A stretch of 57,873 nt of DNA. Origin: Spirochaetaceae bacterium. Its GTDB lineage: Bacteria; Spirochaetota; Spirochaetia; Treponematales; Treponemataceae. Under the pieces are notes generated by a model that saw nothing but the letters and a program-made list of their open reading frames with translations, made no database searches and was not told the DNA's origin. How positions within the stretch are numbered: the first letter of the stretch is position 1; each line of letters opens with the position of its first letter. The translations under genes were made by a program, and so were the position numbers. The DNA is taken from the NCBI GenBank assembly GCA_017936345.1, contig JAGBFT010000070.1, positions 1 through 57,873 of the forward strand. Direction: 5' to 3'. Below, piece after piece: positions 1 through 8,608 of the stretch.

Positions 1-1380
1 AAGATTGCCGTTTACGACCTTGGTGGCGGTACCTTCGATATCTCGATTCTCGAGCTTGGCGATGGCGTATTTGAGGTGAAGTCGACCAATGGTGATACCC
101 ACCTTGGTGGTGATGACTTTGACCGCCGCATAATTAACTGGCTCATTGATGAGTTCAAGGCAGATACTGGAATTGACCTGTCTCAGGATCGCATGGCCCT
201 TCAGCGCCTCCGTGAAGCGGCTGAAAAGGCAAAGATTGAGCTTTCCGCTGTAGCAAGCACGGAAATCAACCTGCCCTTTATTACAGCTGATGCTTCTGGA
301 CCCAAGCACCTGCAGAGGTCCTTGTCTAGAGCGAAGTTTGAGCAGATGACAGAAGACTTGTTGGAGCGCACCAAGGAACCCTGCCGCAAGGCTATGAAGG
401 ATGCCGGTGTTACTGCCGATCAGATTGATGAGGTATTGCTTGTTGGTGGTTCTACCCGTATGCCTAAGGTCATGCAGGTTGTAAAAGATTTGTTTGGTAA
501 GGAAGGTTCCAAGGGTGTCAACCCTGATGAGGCTGTTGATGTAGGTGCGGCTATTCAGGGTGGTATTCTTGGCGGCGATGTAAAAGACGTATTGTTGCTG
601 GACGTAACTCCGCTTTCCTTGGGTATTGAGACTATGGGGTCTGTATTTACAAAGCTCATTCCTCGCAACACTACAATTCCCACTCGCAAAAGTCAGATTT
701 TCTCCACAGCTGCTGATGGTCAGACTGCTGTATCCATCCACGTATTGCAGGGAGAGAGAGAAATGGCTGCCCAGAATAGGACTTTGGGTCGGTTTGACTT
801 GGTAGGAATCCCTGCTGCTCCCCGTGGAGTTCCCCAGATTGAAGTCACCTTCGATATTGACGCCAATGGTATTGTCCATGTTTCCGCCAAGGACTTGGGA
901 ACTGGTAAGGAACAGTCTGTTCGGATTGAGAGCTCCAGTGGCTTGAGCGACAGCGAGATTGATCGCATGGTCAAAGAGGCAGAGGCTAATGCGGAGGCAG
1001 ACAAAAAAGAGCGTGAAAAGGTAGAAATCCGCAACGACGCTGACTCCCTGGTTTATGCGACTGAAAAGAGCATGGCTGAATTGGGAGACAAGGTATCTGG
1101 TGCTGACAAGCAAAAGATTGACGATGCTGTTGCTGCCCTGAAGCGTGCTTTGGAAGGGGACAATGTAGAAGAAATCAAGGCCAAGACTGAAGAGTTGAAG
1201 CAGGCTTCCTACAAGATTGCTGAAGAGGTTTACAAGCAGCAGCAGGCGGCAGGAGCAGGTTCCGATATGGGCGGAGCAGGTTCCGATGCAGGTGCAGCTG
1301 GTGGAGCCGGCGGTGGTGCAGGTCCCAACAAGGGTACAGCTGAAGATGTCAGCTACGAGGTTGTGGACGACGACAAATAA
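1..1380 (+). CDS. dnaK: Chaperone DnaK (Hsp70), 5' end outside window
   Basis: Hsp70 chaperone, an ATP-driven cytoplasmic holdase/foldase that works with DnaJ. The reading frame is open from base 1, so the gene starts before the window and about the first 190 residues are missing. The visible 459 residues begin just before the phosphate-binding motif DLGGGTFD of the ATPase domain. The second half of the ATPase domain follows ([10 protein letters not shown]), then the linker [15 protein letters not shown], the substrate-binding beta domain and the alpha-helical lid. The C-terminus has a Gly/Ala-rich tail and ends in EVVDDDK, a variant of the usual acidic DnaK end. dnaJ follows 122 bp downstream on the same strand, separated by a strong hairpin. 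Identification is certain; only the start is unknown. Confidence 0.97.
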   Translation, partial: KIAVYDLGGGTFDISILELGDGVFEVKSTNGDTHLGGDDFDRRIINWLIDEFKADTGIDLSQDRMALQRLREAAEKAKIELSAVASTEINLPFITADASGPKHLQRSLSRAKFEQMTEDLLERTKEPCRKAMKDAGVTADQIDEVLLVGGSTRMPKVMQVVKDLFGKEGSKGVNPDEAVDVGAAIQGGILGGDVKDVLLLDVTPLSLGIETMGSVFTKLIPRNTTIPTRKSQIFSTAADGQTAVSIHVLQGEREMAAQNRTLGRFDLVGIPAAPRGVPQIEVTFDIDANGIVHVSAKDLGTGKEQSVRIESSSGLSDSEIDRMVKEAEANAEADKKEREKVEIRNDADSLVYATEKSMAELGDKVSGADKQKIDDAVAALKRALEGDNVEEIKAKTEELKQASYKIAEEVYKQQQAAGAGSDMGGAGSDAGAAGGAGGGAGPNKGTAEDVSYEVVDDDK

Positions 1381-1396
1381 ATCTACCGGTAATAAA

Positions 1397-1444
1397 GGCG
1401 GGCAAGATTTCTTGGTTGTTAGGTCATTTCAAGAAATCTCCGCC
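1397..1444 (+). promoter_or_regulatory. Long hairpin between dnaK and dnaJ
   Basis: The arms GGCGG (1397-1401) and AGATTTCTTG (1405-1414) pair with CAAGAAATCT (1430-1439) and CCGCC (1440-1444). This leaves a 3-nt bulge and a 15-nt loop. The stem is followed by a weak T-rich stretch (TTAATTTCT), so it could be a partial terminator or an RNA-processing/stability element that lowers dnaJ expression relative to dnaK. The pairing is seen directly; the role is inferred. Confidence 0.6.
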
Positions 1445-1502
1445 TTAATTTCTGTAAAACCATCATTTTATAATGGTGGTATTTTTATATGGAAGGCATG
1501 GA

Positions 1503-2624
1503 ATGGCAAAGCGTGATTATTACGAAGTTTTAGGTGTCCAAAAGAACGCTACAAAGGATGAAATAAAAAAAGGATACCGAAAATTAGCTATCCAATATCA
1601 CCCGGATAAAAATCAGGGTAACAAGGAGGCTGAGGAAAAATTTAAGGAAGCTACTGAAGCCTACGAGATTCTTTCTGACGACCAAAAGCGTCAAATTTAC
1701 GACCAGTACGGTTTTGCCGGTCTTGAAGGAATGGGTGGCGGTGGTGGAGGCTATTCCCATGCCTATGCAGATTTTAGCGACCTGTTCGAGGGCTTTGACC
1801 TTGGTGGAATCTTTGGCAACATCTTTGGTGGTGGCGGCGGACGTCGTTCTAGTGGTCAGACAAACCAAGGGGCTAGTCTTCGTTATGACATGGAGATTAG
1901 CTTTAAAGAGGCTGTTTACGGTACTGAAAAACAAGTTCAGTTCCAGCACACGGAGCCATGTGAGACTTGCAAGGGCTCTGGTGGAGCAAATGGAGCCCAG
2001 AGAAAAACCTGTAGTACCTGTGGCGGTTCTGGTCAAGTAAGAAAGAGCGCAGGCTTTTTTGCCTTTGCCCAAACCTGTCCAACCTGTGCTGGAGAGGGTT
2101 CTGTCATAGACAATCCCTGCAAGGTCTGCGGGGGCTCCGGACTTCAACCTAAGAGGAAAAAAATCAATATCCAGATTCCTGCCGGGACAGATAACGGAAA
2201 GAGGATTACTATTCCCAGACAAGGCGACGCAGGAAGAAACGGTGGCCCTGCAGGCGATTTGGTTATTATAGTCCATGTGGCCCGTCACCAGTACTTTGAG
2301 CGTAGTGGAAACGATCTGTATTGTGCTGTTCCGATTTCTGCTACCCAGGCAATCCTTGGAGCGGAAATTCAGGTTACCTCTTTAGATGACAAGAAGATAA
2401 AGCTAAAGATTCCTGCAGGTACCCCCCATGGAAAGCTGTTACGGCTCAAAAACGAGGGGGTTCCCTATAGTGGAACAGGAAAGAAGGGCGACTTGTACAT
2501 CAAAGTCCTTGTGGAAATTCCTACAAAGCTTTCTTCCAAGCAAAAGGACTTGTTGGCTGAGTTTATGAAATTTGAAAATCCTTCTGAGTCTCCCATGCCA
2601 CGGGCCCTCTCCGAGTTGGAATAG
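1503..2624 (+). CDS. dnaJ: Co-chaperone DnaJ (Hsp40), type I
   Basis: J-domain co-chaperone that stimulates DnaK ATP hydrolysis and delivers substrates. The ATG at 1503 gives the normal start [11 protein letters not shown] and has GGAAGG at about 1491. The longer frame from 1473 would add ten residues not usual in the family. Domains in order: J domain with the HPD motif (YHPDK), a Gly/Phe-rich linker ([15 protein letters not shown]), and a zinc-finger region with four repeats ([32 protein letters not shown]). The C-terminal substrate-binding domains follow. Length is 373 residues, typical for a full type I DnaJ. It lies directly behind dnaK, the common dnaK-dnaJ order. Confidence 0.97.
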   Translation: MAKRDYYEVLGVQKNATKDEIKKGYRKLAIQYHPDKNQGNKEAEEKFKEATEAYEILSDDQKRQIYDQYGFAGLEGMGGGGGGYSHAYADFSDLFEGFDLGGIFGNIFGGGGGRRSSGQTNQGASLRYDMEISFKEAVYGTEKQVQFQHTEPCETCKGSGGANGAQRKTCSTCGGSGQVRKSAGFFAFAQTCPTCAGEGSVIDNPCKVCGGSGLQPKRKKINIQIPAGTDNGKRITIPRQGDAGRNGGPAGDLVIIVHVARHQYFERSGNDLYCAVPISATQAILGAEIQVTSLDDKKIKLKIPAGTPHGKLLRLKNEGVPYSGTGKKGDLYIKVLVEIPTKLSSKQKDLLAEFMKFENPSESPMPRALSELE

Positions 2625-2638
2625 CCCATCATCCTTTG

Positions 2639-2680
2639 ACCTTCCTGGAATTGAAGGAATCAGTTTTAGGAAGGTTGTTT
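2639..2680 (+). terminator. Candidate terminator after dnaJ
   Basis: Perfect 8-bp arms ACCTTCCT (2639-2646) and AGGAAGGT (2668-2675) enclose a 21-nt loop and are followed by TGTTTGTT. The loop is long and the T tract interrupted, so termination may be incomplete. It separates the chaperone genes from the next operon. Confidence 0.45.
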
Positions 2681-2703
2681 GTTAGTACTCCTATTGTTTT
2701 TGT

Positions 2704-2732
2704 TTCATTTTTTTTTAATTATATGATATAAT
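2704..2732 (+). promoter_or_regulatory. Candidate promoter for the SpoIIE/STAS run
   Basis: A perfect -10 hexamer TATAAT lies at 2727-2732 in an AT-rich stretch. The -35 at 17-bp spacing (TTCATT, 2704-2709) is weak. It lies 74 bp before the first SpoIIE-type gene and after the dnaJ terminator candidate. Confidence 0.35.
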
Positions 2733-2806
2733 TAACAGAGGTTTTTTCTCAAGATTATCTTGTCTTGAAGGCTCTGTAATGAGGCAACCTAGAATAAGGA
2801 GTTCTT

Positions 2807-4186
2807 ATGCTTAAGGCTAGACAGAGGCTTTGTCTGTTGGTTATAGATGGTGTCGTTGCCACCATATTTATCCTTTTAAGTATTTTTTTATTTCCAAAAG
2901 AACATTGGGTGTTTACATTTTTCTGCGGAACTCTCTTGTTTATTGGTTTGGAGCTAACAGGAGAGGTTGCTCTAAGGTATTTTTTTGGAAAAATCGATAT
3001 TTCAATTTTACAAAAAGGTACAACATCCCTTATTTCTAATTTTATTCAAAGGCTGAGATTTTGTTATTCACTTGAAGATTTTTATGCTGCGATTAGTGAT
3101 GTGTTGGAGGTGCAGGGAGACTGTTCAGTTTTGTTCATTGATAGAAGTAATAATTATGCCTTGTACAATAGTCCAAGTAGACTCACCTGCAAGCCGGAAA
3201 CCCTTGAAGTCCTCAATCTAAATTTTTCTGACAAGAGAACAGACGGCGTTTATTTTATTGACAAAAATTTTGGACTTACTACAGTATATAAATCCACCCG
3301 TGGCTTTTTCTTGGTAAAGGAGAGTTACCACCTTTATATCTTCTGCCAGTATACTCACCTATTTGACAAGGTCATTTACGACAGTCTTTTGGAGGAATTT
3401 AATCGATTTCTTAGTCGTCAAGAAATTATCTCCAATCTTAGTGAAATTACGGAGCTTTCTCGTGAATGGAGTATGTTGTCCGACGTACAAAAATCCTTTT
3501 TGCCCCTGGATATGCCAGAGGTCAGACGATTGGAGCTTGCCTCTTATTTTAGACCCTTGGTAAATGTTTCCGGTGACTATTATACTGTATTGCCTTTGGA
3601 TGAGCATAAAACCCTGGTAATGCTGGGTGACGTTTCCGGAAAGGGATTGGCCGCCGCCCTTGTTATGGGTTTGGTTTTAAATACTGTCAAAATCATGGAA
3701 GATAAGGAAGATTTGGTAAGCGTCATCTATTCCATTGACCGGGCTATAAAGGATATGAAGCTCCAGGATAAATATACCGTTTTATTTATTGGAATTATTG
3801 ATACAGAAAAAATGACAATACGATATATTAATGCTTCTATGTCCGACCCCATTATTGTCACTCGTTCTCCGGAGGGTTATCGTATCAAGCCCCTTTCTTC
3901 TAACTGTTCATTGATTGGTATTATCGATTTGGATGGGGTAATGGTGGCGGAACAAAAATTGTTCCGTGGAGATTTAATTCTTATGGCCTCCGATGGTATT
4001 TCCGAAGCTATGGATAAAGAGGGAGTGGAATTGGGCAGTACAGATTTGTATCTTGGTACAATCAAGAGTAGCGCAAATAAATCAGCAAGAAACTTTGTAA
4101 CTGATATTGCAAACCTTGTTTTGTCTTATTCCGACGGACAGCTTCGAGACGACGTTACTATGCTGGTGGCAAAGGTTGAAGGCTAA
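2807..4186 (+). CDS. Membrane-anchored SpoIIE/RsbU-type serine phosphatase
   Basis: PP2C-family (SpoIIE/RsbU type) protein phosphatase, expected to dephosphorylate a STAS-domain anti-sigma-factor antagonist. Two hydrophobic segments at about residues 8-30 and 33-55 anchor it in the membrane. A linker region follows, and the phosphatase domain fills about residues 235-459. Metal-binding motifs look intact: SGDYYT (D257), LGDVSGKG (D275), ASDGISE and the C-terminal RDDVTMLV. The start ATG at 2807 has AAGGAG ten bases upstream. The stop overlaps the next start (TAATG), and a STAS protein lies two genes on. Family assignment is secure; the substrate is inferred from context. Confidence 0.85.
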   Translation: MLKARQRLCLLVIDGVVATIFILLSIFLFPKEHWVFTFFCGTLLFIGLELTGEVALRYFFGKIDISILQKGTTSLISNFIQRLRFCYSLEDFYAAISDVLEVQGDCSVLFIDRSNNYALYNSPSRLTCKPETLEVLNLNFSDKRTDGVYFIDKNFGLTTVYKSTRGFFLVKESYHLYIFCQYTHLFDKVIYDSLLEEFNRFLSRQEIISNLSEITELSREWSMLSDVQKSFLPLDMPEVRRLELASYFRPLVNVSGDYYTVLPLDEHKTLVMLGDVSGKGLAAALVMGLVLNTVKIMEDKEDLVSVIYSIDRAIKDMKLQDKYTVLFIGIIDTEKMTIRYINASMSDPIIVTRSPEGYRIKPLSSNCSLIGIIDLDGVMVAEQKLFRGDLILMASDGISEAMDKEGVELGSTDLYLGTIKSSANKSARNFVTDIANLVLSYSDGQLRDDVTMLVAKVEG

Positions 4187-6354
4187 TGATATACATAATT
4201 CTTAGTGGACTATTGTCTGTCTTTTTGGTAGTCTTTTCTTATTTTGTTGATAAAAAAACAGCAATTAACAGCGAGTTGACAGTTAACAACATTCTGTTGC
4301 TCTTTACGTATACCCTATGTGAGTTTTTATCACTTCTATTCATTTTTTACCTCCCCAACTACAACATTACTTTTATGTTGGTGCGTTTGGCATTGATTCT
4401 GGAAAATCTATTTATTCTGAATTTTTGTCTCAGTGTTCTGGTGTTTCCATCTCCCTCAAAAAGCAAATTTTTGCTGGTGGGTGAAATAATACTTATTGTC
4501 CTCCTTGCCTTTAGGGTGTTTGGAGATTCCATCAGTTATGTTGCCTCCGAAAAAATGGGGCTGACCTTATATACCCAATACATATTTCCTGAATTCACAA
4601 TAAGATGGAAAGTTGTGTGGGATATCTTCTATCGTTATGTAATTCCAGGGATTACAGCCTTGTATATCATTGTGAGACCCGCAAACACAAAAAATCGTTT
4701 GGCACAAGAGCACTTGATTATCAACTTGTTTGCTTTGGGTACAATAGTTGTCACTTCTGTGGCATTGACTTATGCCTCAAGCCTAGTTCCCTTCTTTTAC
4801 AGTCTAAAACCTCATGGATACTTAATTGCCATACTCCTTGCCTATAGTACAACTCGTATCCACGTGTTGTATGATATGAAGACACTGTTGTTTAAAAGCT
4901 TGCGGATTATTTGGCTCCACGTAGTTCCAGCAATCTTATTAGGTCTTGTAACTTCATATGCTATAATTAATTATCGTGATGAAAACATTTTCTTGTTTAT
5001 AGGAATTCTGCTGCTTGTAATGACGGCAATCTTCTTCCGAACAATTTTCTTACCCAGGATTTTTTCCAAGCGCACGAAAACACTTAATGATGAGTATGAC
5101 AAGTCCTTGGAGAAGGAATTTGCCGAATTGGAATATAACCTCTCTGCCGAAAACTTTGCCATTCAAGTGGATAAAATCCTTTCTGAAGCAATCATGTGCA
5201 AGGGTATAAATATTTTGCTTAGCAACGGCAAAGAGTATTCTTGTGTTTATAGTTCTTTTTCTTCAATCTCGTCCATTCCCTTGGATTTTCCAGCCTTTGG
5301 CGTATTGGTTGGTGTTGGAAGGCAGGTTGTATTTAGAAATCAGTTGGATTCCCAATACGTTCTTGCAGGCGCAAGATTTGGCTTGAATGAACTATTTGAG
5401 GAAAGTAAAGCTGATGCCTGCATACTTTTGGCGGAAGGGTATCGTGTTTTTGGTGTCATTCTTTTGAGTGAAAAAATGCTGGGAAATGACTACACTCATT
5501 ACGATTATGCAACATTTACCAAGTTGTATCCCTATTTCTTTATGATTGGTTACTATATGAATAGCATGGCCAATGAGGGTGTTATCGGTACAATCAACCG
5601 GGAGATAAAGATGTCCGACCAGATTATCCACTCCATTCAGGAGAACATGGACTTTATTAGGAGCCCCAAGGTTGATGTTGGCTACTTGATGAATCCAGCA
5701 AGGAATATTGGTGGAGAATTTATTGATTTTATCCGTCTTACTGACACTCGCCACATTGTAATTCTTGGCTCTTTAAGTGGTAAGGGAATTACCGCAAGTA
5801 TGTCCATGGTTATTTTGAAATCCATCATTCGAATATTCTTGTCAAAAATTCATGATTTTAAAGAGCTTATTCAACACGTAAACCATTTTATACGATTTAA
5901 TTTGCCTCGTGGAACATATTTTGCTGGAGTATTTGCCCTGTTAGATTTGTCAGAAAACACAATGTACTACATCAACTGTGGTGTTCCTACCTTGATGTTG
6001 TATACCCAGTCATATAATAACGTAATTGAAATTCAGGGAGATGGTCGAGTTTTGGGATTTGTATCTGACATCAGCAAGTATGCCAAGGTGAAAAAAATCA
6101 AGTTAAATCCGGGGGACCTCGTTTTTGCCTGTACAGATGGCTTGATTGAATCCCAGTCCCTGCGTGGTGAAGCCTTTGGCAAGGGACGTATCCAAGGTTG
6201 CATTTTGGACAACTTAAACTATTCTTCCAATAAAATCACTCAGTTTACCTATGAAAATATGCGTGAATTTACTGCTAAGGAACAAGAGGCTGATATTACC
6301 TGTTTGGTTATGAAGTTCTTTGCAGATAAGGGAGAGTCTCATGGAACAGCTTAA
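4186..6354 (+). CDS. Polytopic SpoIIE-like protein with degenerate phosphatase domain
   Basis: Protein of 722 residues with an N-terminal half of about seven or more hydrophobic segments (to about residue 290). A GAF-like region follows (about 320-450), then a C-terminal SpoIIE-type PP2C domain (about 500-722). Key positions differ from active members. The first metal-site aspartate is Glu (GGEFIDF, E511). The GDVSGKG motif reads GSLSGKG, so its aspartate is Ser (S529). The C-terminal DDIT reads ADIT. Only TDGL (D651) is conserved. It may be a pseudophosphatase that senses a signal and competes for, or presents, the STAS protein. Coupled to the gene before (TAATG) and overlapping the STAS gene after it. 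Confidence 0.8.
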   Translation: MIYIILSGLLSVFLVVFSYFVDKKTAINSELTVNNILLLFTYTLCEFLSLLFIFYLPNYNITFMLVRLALILENLFILNFCLSVLVFPSPSKSKFLLVGEIILIVLLAFRVFGDSISYVASEKMGLTLYTQYIFPEFTIRWKVVWDIFYRYVIPGITALYIIVRPANTKNRLAQEHLIINLFALGTIVVTSVALTYASSLVPFFYSLKPHGYLIAILLAYSTTRIHVLYDMKTLLFKSLRIIWLHVVPAILLGLVTSYAIINYRDENIFLFIGILLLVMTAIFFRTIFLPRIFSKRTKTLNDEYDKSLEKEFAELEYNLSAENFAIQVDKILSEAIMCKGINILLSNGKEYSCVYSSFSSISSIPLDFPAFGVLVGVGRQVVFRNQLDSQYVLAGARFGLNELFEESKADACILLAEGYRVFGVILLSEKMLGNDYTHYDYATFTKLYPYFFMIGYYMNSMANEGVIGTINREIKMSDQIIHSIQENMDFIRSPKVDVGYLMNPARNIGGEFIDFIRLTDTRHIVILGSLSGKGITASMSMVILKSIIRIFLSKIHDFKELIQHVNHFIRFNLPRGTYFAGVFALLDLSENTMYYINCGVPTLMLYTQSYNNVIEIQGDGRVLGFVSDISKYAKVKKIKLNPGDLVFACTDGLIESQSLRGEAFGKGRIQGCILDNLNYSSNKITQFTYENMREFTAKEQEADITCLVMKFFADKGESHGTA

Positions 6355-6667
6355 AATTCAGGAAAGAAGGGGAGTAAACTACAGCTTGTTGGAGTTGTCT
6401 GGGGTTCTTGATTCTTATAATTTTACAGATTTTCAGCAGAAGGCCTATGCCCTCATAAAAGACAATAATCTGGTGATTGATTTGTCGAATTTAGCTTCCA
6501 TCGACTCATCTGGAATTAGCACAATTTTTGGTTCCATTACCTTGGGGCAGGAATTTGGCAGGACACTGTACATAATGAATCCTTCCCCAGAGGCAAGAAA
6601 GGCCTTGTCATCAACAGGATTTATGGATACATTCAATATTATTTTCAGCGTGACGGAGGTTATTTAA
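6341..6667 (+). CDS. STAS-domain anti-sigma factor antagonist-like protein
   Basis: Small cytoplasmic protein of 108 residues with a single STAS fold, as in SpoIIAA/RsbV. The phosphoacceptor motif is visible as SIDSSGIS, with S56 the likely phosphorylation site. The ATG at 6341 has GGGAGAG just upstream, inside the end of the preceding gene (14-bp overlap). A longer frame from 6320 adds seven residues without a ribosome site. It is the expected substrate of the two SpoIIE-type proteins before it. The matching kinase/anti-sigma factor is not in this window, so the target pathway is unknown. Confidence 0.85.
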   Translation: MEQLKIQERRGVNYSLLELSGVLDSYNFTDFQQKAYALIKDNNLVIDLSNLASIDSSGISTIFGSITLGQEFGRTLYIMNPSPEARKALSSTGFMDTFNIIFSVTEVI

Positions 6668-7516
6668 TTGTACAAGCTGATGAGCATCCTATTGATGGCT
6701 TTAATATGTGTAAACAGTGTTTCCTGCCAGAAGGGAAGACAAATTGCAGAAAAGAATATTGCTGGAAATGAAGTTTCCACTGCATCAAAGGAAGAGAAGC
6801 CCGTTGTGGAAACCGTAGTTTCTCCTGAAATAGAAAAATTGCAAAGGGTTTTTGCTTCCTTGTCTCAACGAACTCGTGATGGGATTGCAAACGGCGATAC
6901 ACAAGATTTTTTAACTGATTTGCAAGTGGTGCTTGATAATGACACCGACAACTTGTTGACCTTAGTTGACAAGCAGCATTTTTTGTCCGCTGATTTTGTT
7001 CCTGCGGATATTGTTCCCTTGAAGCCAAATGATTTTTACCTGTTGAATCGTAATGACCTTTCCCTTAGAAAGCCTGTTGAGGCGGGCTTGCGCAAGATGG
7101 CGGCGGCGGCAAAACAAGAGGGAATTAATCTTGTGGTGAGCTCTACCTATCGTTCCTACGATTATCAGAAAAATCTATATGAGCGAAATGTCCGCCAGCT
7201 AGGAAAGGAGGTTGCCGACAGGGAATCTGCTCCCCCGGGAGCTAGCCAGCATCAGTTGGGGGTGGCGGTGGACTTTGGTTCCATTACCGATGAGTTTGCC
7301 CAAACAAGACAGGGGATGTGGCTGGCCGAAAATGCAGCCGATTATGGTTGGTCGCTGTCATTTCCAGATGGCTACGAGGATGTAACTGGATACCGTTGGG
7401 AATGCTGGCATTATCGGTACATTGGAGAGAAAGCTGTGGAATTTCAGAGAAAGTGGTTTTCTGATGTACAGCAATTTATGTTGGAATTTATTCACGCATG
7501 GAAGACAATAAACTAG
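6668..7516 (+). CDS. VanY-like D-alanyl-D-alanine carboxypeptidase, lipoprotein
   Basis: Peptidase family M15B (VanY type), which trims the terminal D-Ala of peptidoglycan stem peptides in the periplasm. The TTG at 6668 has GGAGG at 6655-6659 at ideal spacing. The in-frame ATG at 6680 lies too far away. The N-terminus is hydrophobic and ends in SVSC at residue 20, a relaxed spirochaetal-type lipobox, so it is probably lipidated. The zinc motifs are present: SQHQLGVAVDFG (SxHxxGxAxD) and WECWHYRYIG (ExxH-type end). It directly abuts the STAS stop codon and so is probably co-transcribed, though no functional link is evident. Convergent with the next gene. Confidence 0.85.
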   Translation: MYKLMSILLMALICVNSVSCQKGRQIAEKNIAGNEVSTASKEEKPVVETVVSPEIEKLQRVFASLSQRTRDGIANGDTQDFLTDLQVVLDNDTDNLLTLVDKQHFLSADFVPADIVPLKPNDFYLLNRNDLSLRKPVEAGLRKMAAAAKQEGINLVVSSTYRSYDYQKNLYERNVRQLGKEVADRESAPPGASQHQLGVAVDFGSITDEFAQTRQGMWLAENAADYGWSLSFPDGYEDVTGYRWECWHYRYIGEKAVEFQRKWFSDVQQFMLEFIHAWKTIN

Positions 7517-7558
7517 GACTGCCAATTTTAATTTGAAAGATGAAGCCAATTTTCGGCA

Positions 7559-8608
7559 TCATTCCTTGAAGTCAGATTCTGATAGGCCGAACTCCTCTTT
7601 TGGATGATGGGCACTGTGTCCTGCCGGTTCCATGTGTACCATAATGTCATATACATCAGGAATGGCTTTTCGTACTGCAGTCTCCACCTGTTCTGCCAAT
7701 TCGTGGGCTTCATGGAGGGTGATGTGGGGAGCCACTTCAATGTCCATATCAATGTCCCACCGGGAGGCAATTTTTCTAATACGAACACGATGGGGATTTG
7801 TTACTCCAGGAACAGTATGAACTGAATCAAAGAGACTCTGGTACAATTCCTTGTCATGGGTGCCATCCATTAGTTCAAGGTTCATTTGCAAAAAGATGGA
7901 GATTGCGTTCTTCAAAACCCACAAGCCCACTATAAATGCAATAATGGGATCAAGTATGGGTAGAGCGAAGATGGTTGCAGCCCCTAGCCCCGCCAATACG
8001 GAGATGGAAATAATGCTGTCAGTTGCCATGTTTTTTGCGTTTGCAAGCACCATAACACTACCGCATCTCTTTCCTATGTCAAACTGACTCCAGGCTAGCA
8101 GGAGTTTTCCTGCAATGGAAATGGCCGTTGCCAGGAGGGCAATTTTTTCCTTCCCATCAAAACTTGTTGACTGGAGTGGTGCGCTTGTAAGGAGGGAAAA
8201 TAGGTGCTTGCCTGATGAGAGGCACAGCTGCATTCCTGCATAAAAAATAATGAAGGCTACAACCATGGTGGCTGTGGTTTCTGCCCTACCGTGTCCCCAG
8301 GGATGTTCCTTGTCGGAGGGACTTTGGATAATCCTGCTGACAAAGAGGGTCATGCAGGCAATACCAACATCGGTGGCAGAATCCAGACCATCGCCTAGAA
8401 CTGCAAGGCTTCCGGTTGTGGCTCCTGCCACCAATTTAATGAGCGCCAAAACAAGATTACCCAGAAGGGCAATCCAACCAGCCAAGGAAAGAAGCTTTGT
8501 TCGGGAGGAATCGGAGGAAGAGTCCCCTTGCCGGCATGAATCGCAACAAGGGGAGCAACCTTCATTTTGTTCAGTTTCTTTCAACTGAGTCACCTTATTT
8601 GACAACAA
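7559..8608 (-). CDS. Cation diffusion facilitator (CDF) family metal transporter
   Basis: Proton-coupled efflux pump for divalent metals (Zn, Fe, Mn or Co; substrate not readable) in the inner membrane. About six transmembrane segments are seen. The metal-site motif in TM2 reads [18 protein letters not shown] is the cytoplasmic His loop, and NMATDS is in TM5. A C-terminal cytoplasmic dimerisation domain follows. The N-terminus has an unusual Cys cluster, CSPCCDSC. The frame overlaps the end of leuS by 14 bp and its first codon is TTG. A second TTG at 8584 has AAGGTGA in front of it and may be the true start, giving a protein eight residues shorter. Probably co-transcribed with leuS. Confidence 0.85.
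   Translation of the reverse strand: MLSNKVTQLKETEQNEGCSPCCDSCRQGDSSSDSSRTKLLSLAGWIALLGNLVLALIKLVAGATTGSLAVLGDGLDSATDVGIACMTLFVSRIIQSPSDKEHPWGHGRAETTATMVVAFIIFYAGMQLCLSSGKHLFSLLTSAPLQSTSFDGKEKIALLATAISIAGKLLLAWSQFDIGKRCGSVMVLANAKNMATDSIISISVLAGLGAATIFALPILDPIIAFIVGLWVLKNAISIFLQMNLELMDGTHDKELYQSLFDSVHTVPGVTNPHRVRIRKIASRWDIDMDIEVAPHITLHEAHELAEQVETAVRKAIPDVYDIMVHMEPAGHSAHHPKEEFGLSESDFKE

Noticed and set aside
1584-2288. Long minus-strand open frame (234 codons) inside dnaJ
   Set aside because: Antisense to an unmistakable dnaJ with all its motifs; the frame has no recognisable domain or ribosome site.
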